Positions 1 through 12,300 of a stretch of 64,000 bases of DNA are shown in pieces. This stretch comes from Dipteronia dyeriana. Lineage: Eukaryota; Streptophyta; Magnoliopsida; Sapindales; Sapindaceae. The stretch lies in contig CM065303.1 of assembly GCA_032871835.1 (NCBI GenBank), positions 23,128,001 to 23,192,000 on the forward strand. Reading direction: 5' to 3'. Under the pieces are notes generated by a model. It ran no database searches and was not told where the DNA came from. It was given only the letters and a program-made list of their open reading frames with translations. Each line of letters opens with the position of its first letter. Position 1 is the stretch's first letter. The position numbers and the translations under genes are program-made.

Positions 1-176
1 CAAGACCTCAAATTCCAAGGAGCTCTCAAAGTCAACAAAGAAGTTTTCAACCATAACCAGGAAGAGAAGCTAATTTGGCTTAACCACAAAGGGTGTTTCA
101 AAGAAGAGATTTGGCTTAACACCAAAGGACAACTCAAAGGAAAGGGAAGTCTTCCATGCTTGCACAATGATATGGT

Positions 177-3100
177 ATGAATTCTTACTTTACTCCCATT
201 TGTCATTATTGTGGTTTTGAAGGTCACATAAGGCCGAATTGCTTTAAATTTATTAAGTTGTGTCATTTTGAAAGCATGTTTGAGAAGAATATGCTTAGAA
301 GAGCCAAAATGCATGCACCTAGGAATTTTAGAGCCAATGAACCCAAGGCTCCAAGAAATGACAATGTTGCTACTAGGTGGACTAGAACAAATGAGTTTGT
401 TTGCCATGTGGCTCAAATGGCCTTGAAGGCAAAAGCCTCTAACATTCGGTATCTTGATAGTGGGTGTTCTAGGCATATGACCGGAAATAAGAGTTTCTCT
501 AAGACTCTTGTTATGGAGGATGGAAGATTTGCCACCTTTGGTGATGGTTCACGTAAGAAGGTTTTAGGAAAAGGAAACTTATCCATCCCCGGTTTGCCCT
601 TCTTACCTAATGCTCTTTATGTAGATGGCTTGCAAGCTAATCTTACTAGCATATCACATTTGAATGATGAATGGCTTTCGGTTATGTTTGGGAAAGTTGA
701 TTGTTCTATTCCAAAAGAAGATGGACAAGTTTTATTGAAAGGTAAAAGATTAAGTGACAATTGTTATTGTCTTGATTCTAATGACATCTCTTGTAATTTG
801 TCTAGTTGTGATCAAGTTGAATTGTGGCATCAAAGGTTAGGTCATATGAATTTCAAAGACTTGAAAGTTCTTGAGAGGTTGAATGTTGTGAGAGGCTTTC
901 CTAAGTTTGGAAATAGGATTGAGAGAGAGTGTGGACCCTGTCAACAAGGAAAGCAAATTAAGAGTGTAGATAAAAAGGGTAAATATCTTGCCACCAATGA
1001 GCCACTAGAGCTTCTTCACATGGACCTTATGGGTCCCATGCAAACCGAGAGTCTCGGTGGCAAGAGGTACATCTTTTTGTGTGTTGATGGTTTCTCTAGA
1101 TTTACATGGACCTATTTTCTTAGAGAAAAATCTGAAACCTTTGAAATCTTTAAAAAGCTTTGCACTAAGATTCAAAATGAGAAGGATTTACACATAAAAT
1201 GCATTAAGAGAATTAGGAGTGACCATGGGAGAGAATTTAAAAAAGTGTGCTTTGAAATTTTTTATGATAGTCTTGGAATCTCCCATGAGTTCTCGGCTCC
1301 TCGAACTCCTCAACAAAATGGAGTTGTAGAGAGGAAAAATAGGGTTCTCCAAGAGATGGCTCGTGTGATGTTGCTTAGCAACAATGTTCCTAGGAACCTT
1401 TTGGCAGAGACAGTGAATACAGCTTGTTATATAGGAAATAGCGTTTTTTTAAGGCCCGGTACTAGGCAAACCTCTTATGAATTGTGGAAGGGAAGGAAGC
1501 CAAATGTTAGTTACTTCCACTCATTTGGAAGCAAGTGTTACATCCTAAATGATCGTGATCAACTTGGCAAGTTTGATGCTAAAAGTGATGAGGGGATTTT
1601 CATTGGCTATGCTCTAAATAGTAAGGCCTATAGAGTTTTTAATTTGAAGACACAAAGTGTTATGGAGTCATCCAATGTGATCATAGATAATTTTAGGCTT
1701 AAAGTTAGTAACCATGATGAGGAGATTAGTATGGTTGATGATTCTCCCTTGGAGAAGATTGGCGAGACTTCAAGTGATGAAAAGTCAAATCTTGAGAAAG
1801 AGGTCTCTCAATTTCTTGATAGAGATTCTACCTTGGACTTTAAGGAACCTGCTCCTTGGGTTAGACATCTTCACAACAAGAGTGATATCATTAGAGATGT
1901 GAATGAAGGTGTTAGGACTAGGCATCAATTAGCAAATCAAATTAGCTACACTTGTTACACCTCTAAAATTGATCCCTAAAAGGTTGATGAAGCTTGAAGT
2001 GATGAGTTTTCGGTTCTTGTTATGCAAGAAGAGCTAAATCAATTTGAAAGAAATGAGGTTTGGACTCTAGTTCCTAGGCCTTAGAACGCTAATGTGATAG
2101 GCACCAAGTGGATCTATAGGAATAAATCCGATGAGGATGGCAACATTGTTTGGAACAAGGCTAGACTTGTAGCACAAGGTTACTCACAAATTGAGGGTAT
2201 CGACTTTGAGGAGAATTTTGCTCATGTTGCCTGATTAGAGTCAATTAGGCTTCTCTTATCCATTTCTTGTGTGCACAAGTTTAAATTGCATCAAATGGAT
2301 GTTAAGAGTGTCTTCCTCAATGGCTTCTTGCAAGAGGAAGTGTTTGTTTAGCAACCCAAGGGGTTTGTGGATCCATACCACCCCAATCATGTTTATTGTC
2401 TCAAAAAGGCTCTATATAGGTTGAAACAAGCACCAAGGGCTTGGTATGAGCGTCTCACTCTTTATCTTGTTGACAATGGCTATTCTAGAGGTATTGTTGA
2501 CAAGACCTTGTTCATCAAGTGTACTAAAGATGAGCTATTCATATCTCAAATTTATGTTGATGACATAGTTTTTGGTTCCACAAACAACTTGAAAGTTAAA
2601 CAATTTGTTGATGTCATGACTCATGAGTTTGAAATGAGCATGGTTGGTGAACTCGATTACTTCATAGGCTTGCAAATCAAGCAAATGCATGATGGGATCT
2701 TCATATCCCAAGCTAAATATTCCAAGAACCTTGTGAAGAAAGTTGGTCTTAAGAATGCTAAGCATTGTGACACGCCTATGAGTACCACATTGAAACTTAG
2801 CAAGGATGCTAGTGGAGAAAGTGTGGATCAAAGTCTATATCGGGGCATGATAGGGAGCTTGCTATACTTGACTGCTAGTAGGCCTGATATAGCCTTTAGT
2901 GTTGGTGTGTGTGTTAGGTATCAAGCCAATCCCAAGGAATCCCATCTCTCCTCCGTGAAGAGAATCATTCAATATGTGAATGGGACATCCAACTATGGGA
3001 TATGGTACTTTTTTGACACTAATGCTAGTTTAGTTAGCTTTAGTGATGTAGATTGGGCAGGTAATTATGATGATAGGAAGAGTACATCGGGCGGTTGCTT

Positions 3101-3497
3101 CTTCCTAGTGAACAATCTTTTGTCTTGGTTTTACAAGAAGCAAAATTTCATCTCATTATCCACAGCCGAGGCCGAGTATATAGCCGCTGGGAGTACTTGC
3201 ACACAACTCCTTTGGATGAAGCAAATGCTTGTAGATTATGGCTTTGAGCAAGGTACTCTAACCCTTTATTATGATAACATGAGTGCCCTTAATATTTCAA
3301 AAAATCTTGTCCAACATTCTAGAACTAAGCATATTGACATTAGACATCATTTCATTAGAGAGCTAGTTGAGAGCAAATGCATTGTACTTGAACATGTGGG
3401 CACAAATGATCAACTAGCGGATTTGTTTACAAAACCATTAGATTCAACTAAGTTTAAATCTCTTAGTAGGTCTATTGGGATTTGTCATATGCATTGA
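177..3497 (+). pseudogene. Copia gag-pol remnant of SIRE-like copy 1
   Basis: One reading frame carries the end of gag and all of pol. A CCHC zinc knuckle (CHYCGFEGHIRPNC) lies at 207-248. The protease signature LDSGCSRHMTG is near 450-482. The GAG-pre-integrase motif LWHQRLGH and a CxxC pair follow at about 820-950. The integrase core shows D (HMDLMGP), D (RSDHG) and E (GVVERKNR). Reverse transcriptase includes YVDDIVFG near 2550, and RNase H ends with the ADLFTKPL motif near 3418. Five in-frame stops interrupt the integrase-RT linker and the front of RT: 1977-1979, 1995-1997, 2082-2084, 2232-2234 and 2349-2351. No frameshift is needed across these stops, so decay is mainly by point mutation. 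Confidence 0.9.
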
Positions 3498-4706
3498 TGA
3501 GTTGTGGTGGTTGACCCCATATGGGGAGCTCAAGCAAAGAGAGCAAACTTGCATTCTAATAAGCAAATAATTGTTCAATTTTATACTCTTTAATTAATTG
3601 TTTGAGTATCTTGGATGCATATATTATTATGACTTTTATTCAATAAGTGTGCCCTTGCCTTATTTGAAATGCATGTCTCATTTGTGTTCAAACATGTATT
3701 TTTAGACTAGGAAATTTGATTGGGGAGTACATTTGATTGACCCAAAGTTAATTTTCATGTTTATGAAAACTTAATTTTGACAAGCTTAAATTGTTGTGCA
3801 TGATGAATTTATTGAATGCTTAAAATTGATTGCAAATTTGTGTGAAATTGATTTTTGAGACTACAATCAATAAGGATATTGTATCAATTTCAAGGTTTTC
3901 ACAATCCAATAGTCTCTCTCTCTCTTTATTTATTGAACAAGGCTACTATCATACCGGCATCTTACTTAGAAAAATCTAAAATTGTGCAATAGTCGCTCAT
4001 ATCTTGTTCAATTGTAAAGTTTGATAGTTGCTCTTATTTTTTTGGCTAAACTATATCTTGTTTTCCATTGACATTTTGGTGCAAATTGGTTTGACTTCTC
4101 TTGGAACCTCATGTGTTATTTTCCTTTGCCAAATACCATGCTTTTGGAAGTTGATGTTGCATGTATTTCATTCAAGGCAATCTTTCGCACATATTCCAAT
4201 CAATAAAACTTCCATGAATTTCTCTCTCTCTTAATTAAATTGTATAAAGTTGTTGTATATGATTATGCATTTATATTGCAAATATCTCTCTTTGCTAAAG
4301 CGTCCTGGTTGGGGAATACTCATTTGCCTATCTTGTGACAAAAAGGGGGAGTAATATTGGATTTAGGGGGAGTTGATATTGACATGATTTAAGGGGAGAT
4401 TGTCCTATTGAGAGGGAGTTGTCCTATTTAGGGGAAGTTTTTGCTATGTGCATTGTTGATTGCACGTTACTTGTTTCTAATTCATGCAAATTATGCTTGT
4501 GTTTATTTATCTTGATCCCTCTCATACACTTGTATTGAAAAGTGTAATTCTTTGTTTTGTAGGGATGATCATTCTACAAGAGATGAAAGATTTGAAGATT
4601 TAGCTTTAGGTATCTATTGTAATATAAAACGTTTTTGTTGACCTCTTGTTGTTTCTTTTTGTTGTGAGGATTCTTTGTGAGTGAGTGGTTTTGTCACAAA
4701 ATAGCC
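3498..4706 (+). other. 3' non-coding zone of SIRE-like copy 1 with repeated G-rich tracts
   Basis: No coding frame is recognisable between the RNase H stop and the LTR. SIRE-type elements often carry an env-like frame here; I see none. Between 4344 and 4440 there is a cluster of short purine-rich tracts (AAAAGGGGGAG, TTAGGGGGAG, AAGGGGAG, GAGAGGGAG, AGGGGAAG) resembling extra polypurine tracts. A related, partly inverted segment is found in SIRE-like copy 2 at 18599-19215. Confidence 0.7.
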
Positions 4707-4718
4707 AAAGGGGGAGAT
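4707..4718 (+). promoter_or_regulatory. Polypurine tract of SIRE-like copy 1
   Basis: The run AAAGGGGGAGAT directly precedes the TGTAAG start of the 3' LTR, the expected position of the plus-strand primer for reverse transcription. Confidence 0.8.
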
Positions 4719-6266
4719 TGTAAGTTCCTCAGTGTTTGATTGGCTTATTTCGTTGACAACCACATTTTGGGATCAATATGTAAGGGTAGTTTAGGGCTTC
4801 ATTGTTCGTGACCAAGCTCAAATATCAAAGGTAAAATCACTTGCTTATATTTTATTAAAGAGGTATTAGTGCACACACACACACTCATGCATTTTCTTCT
4901 AATTATCTTGCTTGCATGCTTATTTGTCATTTTACGTGCCTTGTGTGTCTTATTTTTATTTGAGTGTTAAATGTACGTTTGTGCCTTAACAATAGGATTT
5001 TTTCCTCTATTTCGCGATTCTGACCGCTCTCTGTGCAGTGCCCTCGCCGCGGCTTACACAACGGTGTTTACCAAATGATGCACGTTGTGGCTACCACGGT
5101 CTATGCTTGTTACATACGCTGTGGTCTCCCAAGCGGAGTTTCACAGGCGTTGCATGCTGTCCAGACCGCGGTCTGTGCACATTGCATGCACAGTGTCCTA
5201 CAGAGCGGCGTTGTCCAGGCGATACACCGCTCGATGTGCCGCGGTCTAGAAACTTACCTGGACAGCGGTACAGCCAGCGGTCCTGACAGGATTTGGTTGC
5301 TTTTGCCCAAAGCGACGCCATTTTGTGTAGGGCACCATATATTTGTTCTCTTCTCTTCTTTTTGTTCTTAGGAGTCCAAGAAGCCATTTTTATGTTCTTG
5401 CTTTTCTAGAGAGAGTGGGACTCCCAAACACTCATTTTTACTCAACCCAACTTCATCTCATGATCATCTAGTTTCATTATAGGATCATTCAAGCATGGAG
5501 CATCATCTTCTTCTTGACTAGGTAACTTCTACATGCTCTAGACTTTATAGTTTCATTACAAAGACATGTATGCCTAGGGTTTTAGTCTCTATTGCTTATT
5601 AAATGCTTGCTTGTGTGATTAATTGCTTTTTGACATGCTTGAGTATTGATTGTTGGTTGAGATGCATTAATTTGTGATAGCTAGAATTTAGGACGGTTTT
5701 ACCCTTCTAGCTAATTCTTCTTGCCTTTGCATTTAGATGATATCTAAGATTTGCTTTAATTATCATTATTAATCCTAGGTAAGCATGAATGTCTTGACCT
5801 AGCATTTTTGCACATAGAATATTCTTGCATATTCACTTAGGTTGCCATTATCTCTTCATTGTTGGTTAAGCTTGTGGCTATGTGATTAGTGCACAAGGTT
5901 GGTGATCCAAAATCATTATTAAGGCCTATTGGGTAGAGTGAAAGGGTTAGTAACTGGAGGGTTAGACGGAAGGTCAACCTAGGTTGTAAACTTTCTCTCA
6001 AAAGTGGATTTTGAGGATCGAGTGTGGCGCACTGAACAACCCGTGGTTTTTCCCATTTGGAGGGTTTCCACGTATATATTGCGTGTTGTTATTGTTTTAT
6101 GTTTGTTGTCTCTTGCTTGAACACTTAGTACAATGGGATAGAATCAATAATATTGATTAATTCACAAAATTGGTAATCTATCGAATTAAAACCTATTCAA
6201 CCCCTCCCCCTCTCCCCCCCCCCCCCCCCCCCCCCCCCCCTTAAGGTTATAGACACACACTTTCTA
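4719..6266 (+). repeat. 3' LTR of SIRE-like copy 1
   Basis: It begins TGTAAGTTCCTCAG and shares its opening (TTGATTGGCTTATTTCG with small changes), middle and C-rich tail with the 5' LTR at 12817-14440, which fixes the left edge. The right edge, about 6266, is placed by comparison with that LTR, whose end is set by a primer-binding site. Close to the right end is a C tract at about 6207-6240. A GC-rich minisatellite lies inside at 5030-5290. Confidence 0.8.
5030..5290 (+). repeat. GC-rich degenerate minisatellite in LTR (CCGCGGTCTRTGC type)
   Basis: About 260 bp of markedly GC-rich sequence sits inside an AT-rich LTR. Variants of ACCGCGGTCTRTGCAC and of GCATGCACAG recur several times and are partly palindromic. 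The open frames seen here are side effects of the missing AT-rich stops. A similar motif recurs in the solo LTR at 25817-26726. Confidence 0.7.
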
Positions 6267-6287
6267 GGGAATTTCATGGCTGATTAT

Positions 6288-8215
6288 ACAAGGGTAGAAT
6301 ATTTCAATACAAGAAAGATCTGAAGCGAACGTTGAATATGTATGCATTGAAGGAGGGATTTGAAGTCCGGATTAGAAGGTCTATCAAGACACGTTATGAG
6401 GCTGGATGTAAGAATGACGAGTGTGAATTCCATTTACGTGGAATTAATTTGTAAAAAGGAGAATATTGGGTGGTTTGAATGTTCGTAAAGGATCATACGT
6501 GCAATATCAATGGTTTCCACGCACGTTTTCTACAAGCGAATTCCTGAACTGTCGGTGAACTATTAACATCAAAGTTGCAAGTACACGGACACTCTTTAAA
6601 ACCCAAAGATATCATGGTTGAAATGCAAGTGGAACATGGACTACATTTGTTGAATTCAAAGGCTTGGAGGGCAAAGGATCATGCAGAGGCATCTGTTTTT
6701 GGTCCTCTTGAAGAATCACTCAAACTGTTGCATGCTTACTGTCATCAATTGAAAGAAGTAAATCCAGGGACTATTACCGCATTGAAAACAAATGTTGCAA
6801 ATCAATTTGAATATATGTTCATCGCTCATGCCATGTCACTTCATGGATTTTGTACCGTGATTCGACCAGTTATTGCCATTGACGGTACTCATTTAAAGGG
6901 TAAATTTTCTATTATTATGTTTATAGCTATACGTTTGCATGCAAACAACCAGGTTTTTCCTTTAGCATATGGCTTTGGTGACATTGAAGATGAAATGTCA
7001 TGGACATGGTTCTTAAATGAGCTTAAAAATGCTATTGGTAGTCTTGAGGATTGTATGATCATATCCGACCGCCACCTCGGTATCAAGGTTGCAATGGATA
7101 AAGTGTACCCTAACGTATCACATGGATATTGTGTGTTTCACATGGCTCAAAACATCAAAAAAATTACAAAAGGAAATATGTGAGCCTTCTTTTCAAACAA
7201 GCATGGAAGGCATACCGAAAATCTGAATTCAAGGAAATGATGTTGGAGATGATAAAGGTTAATAGGGTAGCATTCGAAGAATTAATGAATGTTGGTCCCG
7301 AAAGGTGGTCTCGTGCTTACTCTCCTATTAGGCGTTATAGGTTGATGACCTCTAGCATTACCGAGTCGATGATTTCATGTTTGGTACATGCTCGCCAAGT
7401 GCCAATAACAACCATGATTGAGTTTATTAGAGACATGCTCCAGAAATGGTTTTTGTAAGCGTCGGATAAAGGCTGAAAAAACTCGGACACAATTGACTCC
7501 ATGAGCCACTGAATTATTAAAAGAAAGTAACACTGATTTAAAAAGGTACGTGGTTCGTCCAATTGGTTCTATTAACTTCAATGTTATGGATGGAAATAAA
7601 GATGGTTTGGTGAACCTTTCTGAAAAGACTTGTAGCTGTGCGAAATTTGAAGTTGATAAACTCCCATGTCGACATGCATTAGTTGTAATAAGGTTAATAT
7701 CCTCTTCTTCCATTGTAATTTGCCTTCTGACCTATTTTGGCTCAATTAATTACTCATAATCTTTTCCTTTGTAGGTATGAGAAGAAACCTTTACCCGATT
7801 ATTGTGGGAATTGCTACAAAACCATAAGTTGGGTTGAAGCATATGCAGGGACCATTTTACCTATTGGGCATCATAGTGATTGGAATATTCCTGAAATATG
7901 CGATCAAAGATTGTTATTCCGCCTCCTTTTCGTGTGCAAGCTGGAAGACCAACAAAGAAAAGATTTAAATCTGCAGGAGAATATGGTAATAGAAAGACCA
8001 GAAATTGTACGATTTGTAAAAAATCGGGTCACAGCCGACAGAATTGCAGGAATGCACAACCTTGTCAGGCTCCGCCACTATGCCCATCCGTATCATCTAC
8101 AACATCCGCAACATCGAAGCGACCACTTAGACCTTACAGATGCAGGAAGTGTGGTGATGAATACCACAATTCACAAAAGTGTCCAATGGTACCGGAAGAA
8201 GTTGGTACATCCTAG
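6288..8215 (+). pseudogene. MuDR-family (MURA-like) transposase remnant of MULE-1
   Basis: The N-terminal MuDR DNA-binding-like domain is at about 6300-6530 (YFNTRKDLKRTLNMYALKEG onward) and has stops. The MULE transposase core at 6575-7183 keeps the first aspartate in AIDGTHLKG and the second in ISDRH. A frameshift near 7172 moves the frame to 7129-7458. The SWIM zinc finger (CSCAKF...LPCRHA) is at about 7629-7680. A plausible intron spans about 7692-7774 (ends in TTTGTAG). The C-terminal part, 7898-8215, has two CCHC knuckles (CTICKKSGHSRQNC and CRKCGDEYHNSQKC). Stops near 6451 and 7456 and the frameshifts make it non-functional. In life it would cut and rejoin MULE ends in the nucleus. Confidence 0.85.
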
Positions 8216-8289
8216 ATTTTACTGTATCAGTGATGATGTTATAATTCTAATATGTATAGGTGAACACTTTTTTGTGTAATGTAGACTTT

Positions 8290-8930
8290 ATGAAGTTCTT
8301 ATTGAATTTGAAAGTTGAAATACAATGACTCCAGTAATGTTACAAGTTAGAAGTTACATGCTAGTGCAAAATGAAGTTACGTCATTAGTCATAAATAATT
8401 TCATTTTAGAATACTCTAGTAATGTTACATGTTAGAAGTTACATGCTAGTGAAAAATGAAGTTACATGCTAGTGCAAAATGAAGTTACATACTTGTTCAT
8501 AAATAATTTCATTTTAGAATACTCCAGTAATGTTACATGATGGAACTTACATACCTGTTCGAAATGAAGTTACATGCCAGTGCAATACGAAGTTACATGC
8601 TTGTTCAAACAATTTAGTTTCAGAATAGAACTCACATAACAGTGCAAAATGAAGTTACATGGTAGTTTAAACATAATTTAATTTCAAAATAGAATTCCAG
8701 TAATGTTACATGTTGGAAGCTACATGCCAGTTGGAAATGAAGTTACATGCCAGTATAAAATGAAGTTACATGCTAGTGCAAAAAGAAGTTACATCCTTGT
8801 TCATTAACAAATTCATTTAAGAATGGGACTCCAGTACAAATACATGTTAAAAGTTACATCCCAGTTACTAATGAAGTTACATGTACGTTTAAAAATAATT
8901 TCATTCGTAAAGTTCTAGTAATGTACATCT
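8290..8930 (+). repeat. ACATGCTAGT minisatellite, block 1
   Basis: Imperfect units of about 20-25 bp, consensus near GAAGTTACATGCTAGTNCAAAAT, repeat many times between the transposase and the Ulp1-like exons. Larger higher-order units also recur, marked by 'CCAGTAATGTTACATG'. No coding potential is seen. Confidence 0.85.
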
Positions 8931-9369
8931 TCAAGTCAAGAAACCTATAAATCTACCGGTACACTGTTAGCATAAATTTCTAGTGCCATTTCCTCCTTAA
9001 ACCCGGGGATGTTTTTGGTTCCCCACCCCTAAAAACATTTACGATGCATCAACATGTCCGCGTATCGGCATGTGAAGACACCACAACTATCGCTGTCTAG
9101 TTGTGATGGTAGCTTCTTTGGAATTGATTGTTCAACAACAAACATCATCCCATCAGGTGCTATGCCTCTTTTGTCAAAATATCCGGATGCTTGCAAAATT
9201 GCTGAAATTAAACGCAAGAGTGGGGTGATCTACTTCACACGTTTCTCAATATTGGTTGTCTTGTGCAGTGGATCATAAATACAGACACTGTGTTTTTCCA
9301 AATCAACATCACACAATATCCAATGTCCTACTGGATCACCAACAACATATGGAACCAACAATAACTTCA

Positions 9370-9510
9370 ACAGTATGTTACATGATAGAAAGTTCAATTT
9401 ACATGCTAGTTCAGAACCAAGTTACATACCAGTACGAAACAATGTTACATGTTAGTACAAAACTAAGTTACATGGTAGTTCAAAACATAGTTACATGCTA
9501 GTACAAAACC
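9370..9510 (+). repeat. ACATGCTAGT minisatellite, block 2
   Basis: Several units of the GTTACATGCTAGTNCAAAAC motif lie between two Ulp1 exons, in what would be an intron of the minus-strand gene. Confidence 0.8.
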
Positions 9511-10739
9511 ATATCTGATTTTCAAAGATGAGCAACCTTACTTACATGTTTAACAGTGGACCAAGCTGTTCCCCGCCAAGATTTGTCTCCAGCAGCATAC
9601 AATATCTAATCCGTCAGACATTTATATTTTAGTGAATCAAATTCACAACTCAAGGGTGCATCCTCAGACGGTTGGATTTTTTTCCATTTCTCTGATAACT
9701 TTGCCTACAAAGTATAAGTTTGTTAGGAATATATGTACGTCTTTACGTCAATCAAACAATTAACAAGGAAAGAAGGTTTTCTTACAAAGAAGTCCAAATA
9801 TAGCACTGCAACATCTGAATTGTAATCTTTCGGTTTCAGTTGTCATTGCTTACATAGTAGACTCATATATGCGTCAATATGCTAGTTCAAAATGAAGTAA
9901 AATTAAATTGAGAATTTTCAATATGCTACATCAATATTTATATAAATTAGCAATTGTAACCAACCTCATTAGATAACCAACAGGTTTTAGATTCCAACAC
10001 GATAAAGAATTCCTTAGTTGCGAAGTAGTCGGATCTGACGCTCAACATGTGAAGAAAGGTACGAATATTTCACAAACAAGTTACAAATAACAATATATTT
10101 TATGATAACAAGGAACAACGAACATGTTACAAAATCTTACGATGTCACTGTGTTGCTTTTCTTAAAACATCCATACTTTGCTTTTAATTTTTTTTTTCTA
10201 TCTCGCAGCCGTATTGAATGGGTCAATGTATGGTGAAGTCATATAGCGAGATTTAATCTTCAACTACTGCTCCCGCTCATTCTGCACAACCAGGTACTCT
10301 AGCATAGCTGCATCCCCTACTGTTCTGTCAACTACCAATAGGGAAGGAGTCTGCACCTTTAATCCCTACTAGACCAAAATGTTTTGGACCAAAAGCTCAA
10401 GGCCCTCACCATCGGTTTCATTATCCTTAACAATCCTCTTTTCTCAGGCATGATCCGACCCAAAAACTTCCATTCCAAGGGCTGTATCACCCCTTCCCCT
10501 CCCTCCCCCCAGAGCATCTCCTTTACCATCCATCTTACCAGAAGTAACGTCACCCCCACCATGGCTACCATTACCCTCAGCATTAGGACTGCCCACATTT
10601 TCCCCTTGCACTTCGTGAGAATTCTCTAGTCTATGTGATTCAAAATGTTGATGAACTAGCATTGAGTAATTAGGATCAAACCGATGTGGCTCAGAATGAG
10701 GCGTCCTATCAGGGGTAGTCTGTATTTTTTTGTATAAAA

Positions 10740-11000
10740 TAAAAATAAAAATTGAAGTTGCATGTCAATAAGTTCAAGTTACATGCTAGTACAATACAAA
10801 GTTACATGCTAGTTCAAACCAAGTTACATGTCAGTAGAAAACAAAGTTACATTCTAGTACAAAACTAAGTAACATGGTACTACAAAACCAAGTTACATGC
10901 TAGTACAAAACCAAGTTACATCCTAGTACAAAACCAAGTTATATACTAGTACAAAACCAAGGAAGGGAATTGAAAACCAAATTACATGCTAGTAAGTTGA
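10740..11000 (+). repeat. ACATGCTAGT minisatellite, block 3
   Basis: Near-regular units of about 22 bp (ACATGCTAGTACAAAACCAAGTT) repeat roughly ten times. The block lies in a non-coding part of the minus-strand Ulp1-like gene. Confidence 0.85.
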
Positions 11001-11645
11001 AGTTACCTGATGACATGGCTGAAGAAAATCATCCAGCCTTTTGTCCACCCGGTCAAGCCGTTTGTTTAGGTGTCTCTCTATTGTTGAAACCTCCTTTTGT
11101 ATCTCCTTCTTCACAATGTCTTCAAATCACTTTGACATTGCATTCATTAGTTTCGTTATTGTTCTCAAAGTGTCCGTCGAGTTATTACCCATGTAAAGTG
11201 TACAAAGAAAAAAGCTTGAGTATCAGTTTCTAGTTTAGTTAACGAAATGATTTTATCGGCTAGTAATCAAATTACCGGTGACATGACTGATGATGTACGC
11301 TTCCTTTTTGTCCTTCCTCCCTTTTTTTCTTTCTGAGGAGACATCTTCCTTTTCATATGTTTAGGTCGTGATTGACCTCCATCATTAGCATTATCATCAT
11401 CATTAGCATCATCATTAGATCGTTGCTCACCGTCATCATAATTGAGTGGAACAAACTGTGGACCCTCAGATAAATTTGTGTCCACACCAGCCAAGTAAGG
11501 CTATATTTTCTCATCGTCAGTTGGATTTAATACGTCCAACACAATATGTTGCATAGTTAACAGAAGTTTCATGATTTTTTCAAGTACTAATATAAAGGAA
11601 ACTAAATTTTAGGTTAGGAAAGAAAAAAACATACATTTCCCTCAT

Positions 11646-12013
11646 TCACTTCTTGTTCATACTTTGCAAATTTTCCAAAGAAATTGTGAGGCCTCTTTAA
11701 AATTCTCCGGTTCTTCAAACAGGGATGGCTGTGACATAAGTTGTTCCCCACCAATTCAACTAATGAGCTGCAGACTTTCATCGCCCAAAACTGGCATTTC
11801 ATAAATTTTTAACAATTTAATTACATAAGTTCCAGTAATGTTACATGCTACAAGTTATATGCCAGTTCAGAATGAAGTTACATGCTAGTTGAAAATGAAG
11901 TTACATGCTAGTTCATTTAATCACAAAATTTGGAAGACTAATCTCATGCACAATCCTAGTAGTTTTACATGCCACAAGTTACATGCTAGTTCAGAATAAA
12001 GTTACATGGTAGT
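11646..12013 (+). repeat. Inverted duplication, left arm
   Basis: The stretch from CACTTCTTGTTCATACTTTG through the minisatellite start is the reverse complement of 12466-12816, with scattered substitutions and a small length difference. The arm includes a short exon-like segment on the minus strand (KFAKYEQEVNEG). Confidence 0.85.
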
Positions 12014-12300
12014 TGAAAATGAAGTTACATAGTAGTTCATTTAATCACAAAATTTGAAAGACTAATCTAATGCATAATTCCAGTAATGTTACATGATACA
12101 AGTTACATGCCAGTTCAGAATGAAGTTACATGTTAGTTGAAAACAAAGTTACATGCTAGTTCATTTAATCACAAAATTTGGAAGACTAATCTAATGCACA
12201 ATTCCAGTAATGTTACATGATACAAGTTACATGTCAGTTCAGATTAAAGTTACATGACAGATATCTACAATTTGAACAAAATTATTAACAATTGAACTTC
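11820..12300 (+). repeat. ACATGCTAGT minisatellite, block 4, with about 120-bp higher-order units
   Basis: The short motif is embedded in larger units of roughly 120 bp that each include TCACAAAATTTGGAAGACTAATC-like sequence; about four units are visible. The first part is also present in inverted orientation at 12466-12816. Confidence 0.8.

Larger units (their letters stand above)
1..6266 (+). mobile_element. SIRE/Maximus-like Ty1/copia retrotransposon, copy 1 (5' part outside window)
   Basis: The element runs in from the left edge. In order it shows a gag zinc knuckle, aspartic protease, GAG-pre-integrase, integrase, reverse transcriptase and RNase H, then about 1.2 kb of non-coding DNA, a polypurine tract and a 1.5 kb LTR. 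The order integrase before reverse transcriptase defines Ty1/copia. The long LTR, the long 3' non-coding zone and the integrase wording point to the SIRE/Maximus lineage; the lineage is inferred from remembered family features, not from a tree. Reading frames are broken, so it is dead. It directly abuts MULE-1 at 6266/6267, but the left end is missing, so no target-site duplication can be tested. Confidence 0.85.

Noticed and set aside
4028..4234. Env-like frame of the SIRE-like element
   Set aside because: Only 68 residues, no signal of a larger broken frame, and it lies in AT-rich non-coding DNA.
5033..5387. Overlapping open frames of about 100 residues on both strands
   Set aside because: They fall in the GC-rich LTR minisatellite, where stops are scarce; no domain is present.
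8290..8930. CRISPR-like array
   Set aside because: Units are short, degenerate and contiguous without unique spacers of constant length, and the DNA is a plant nuclear MULE.
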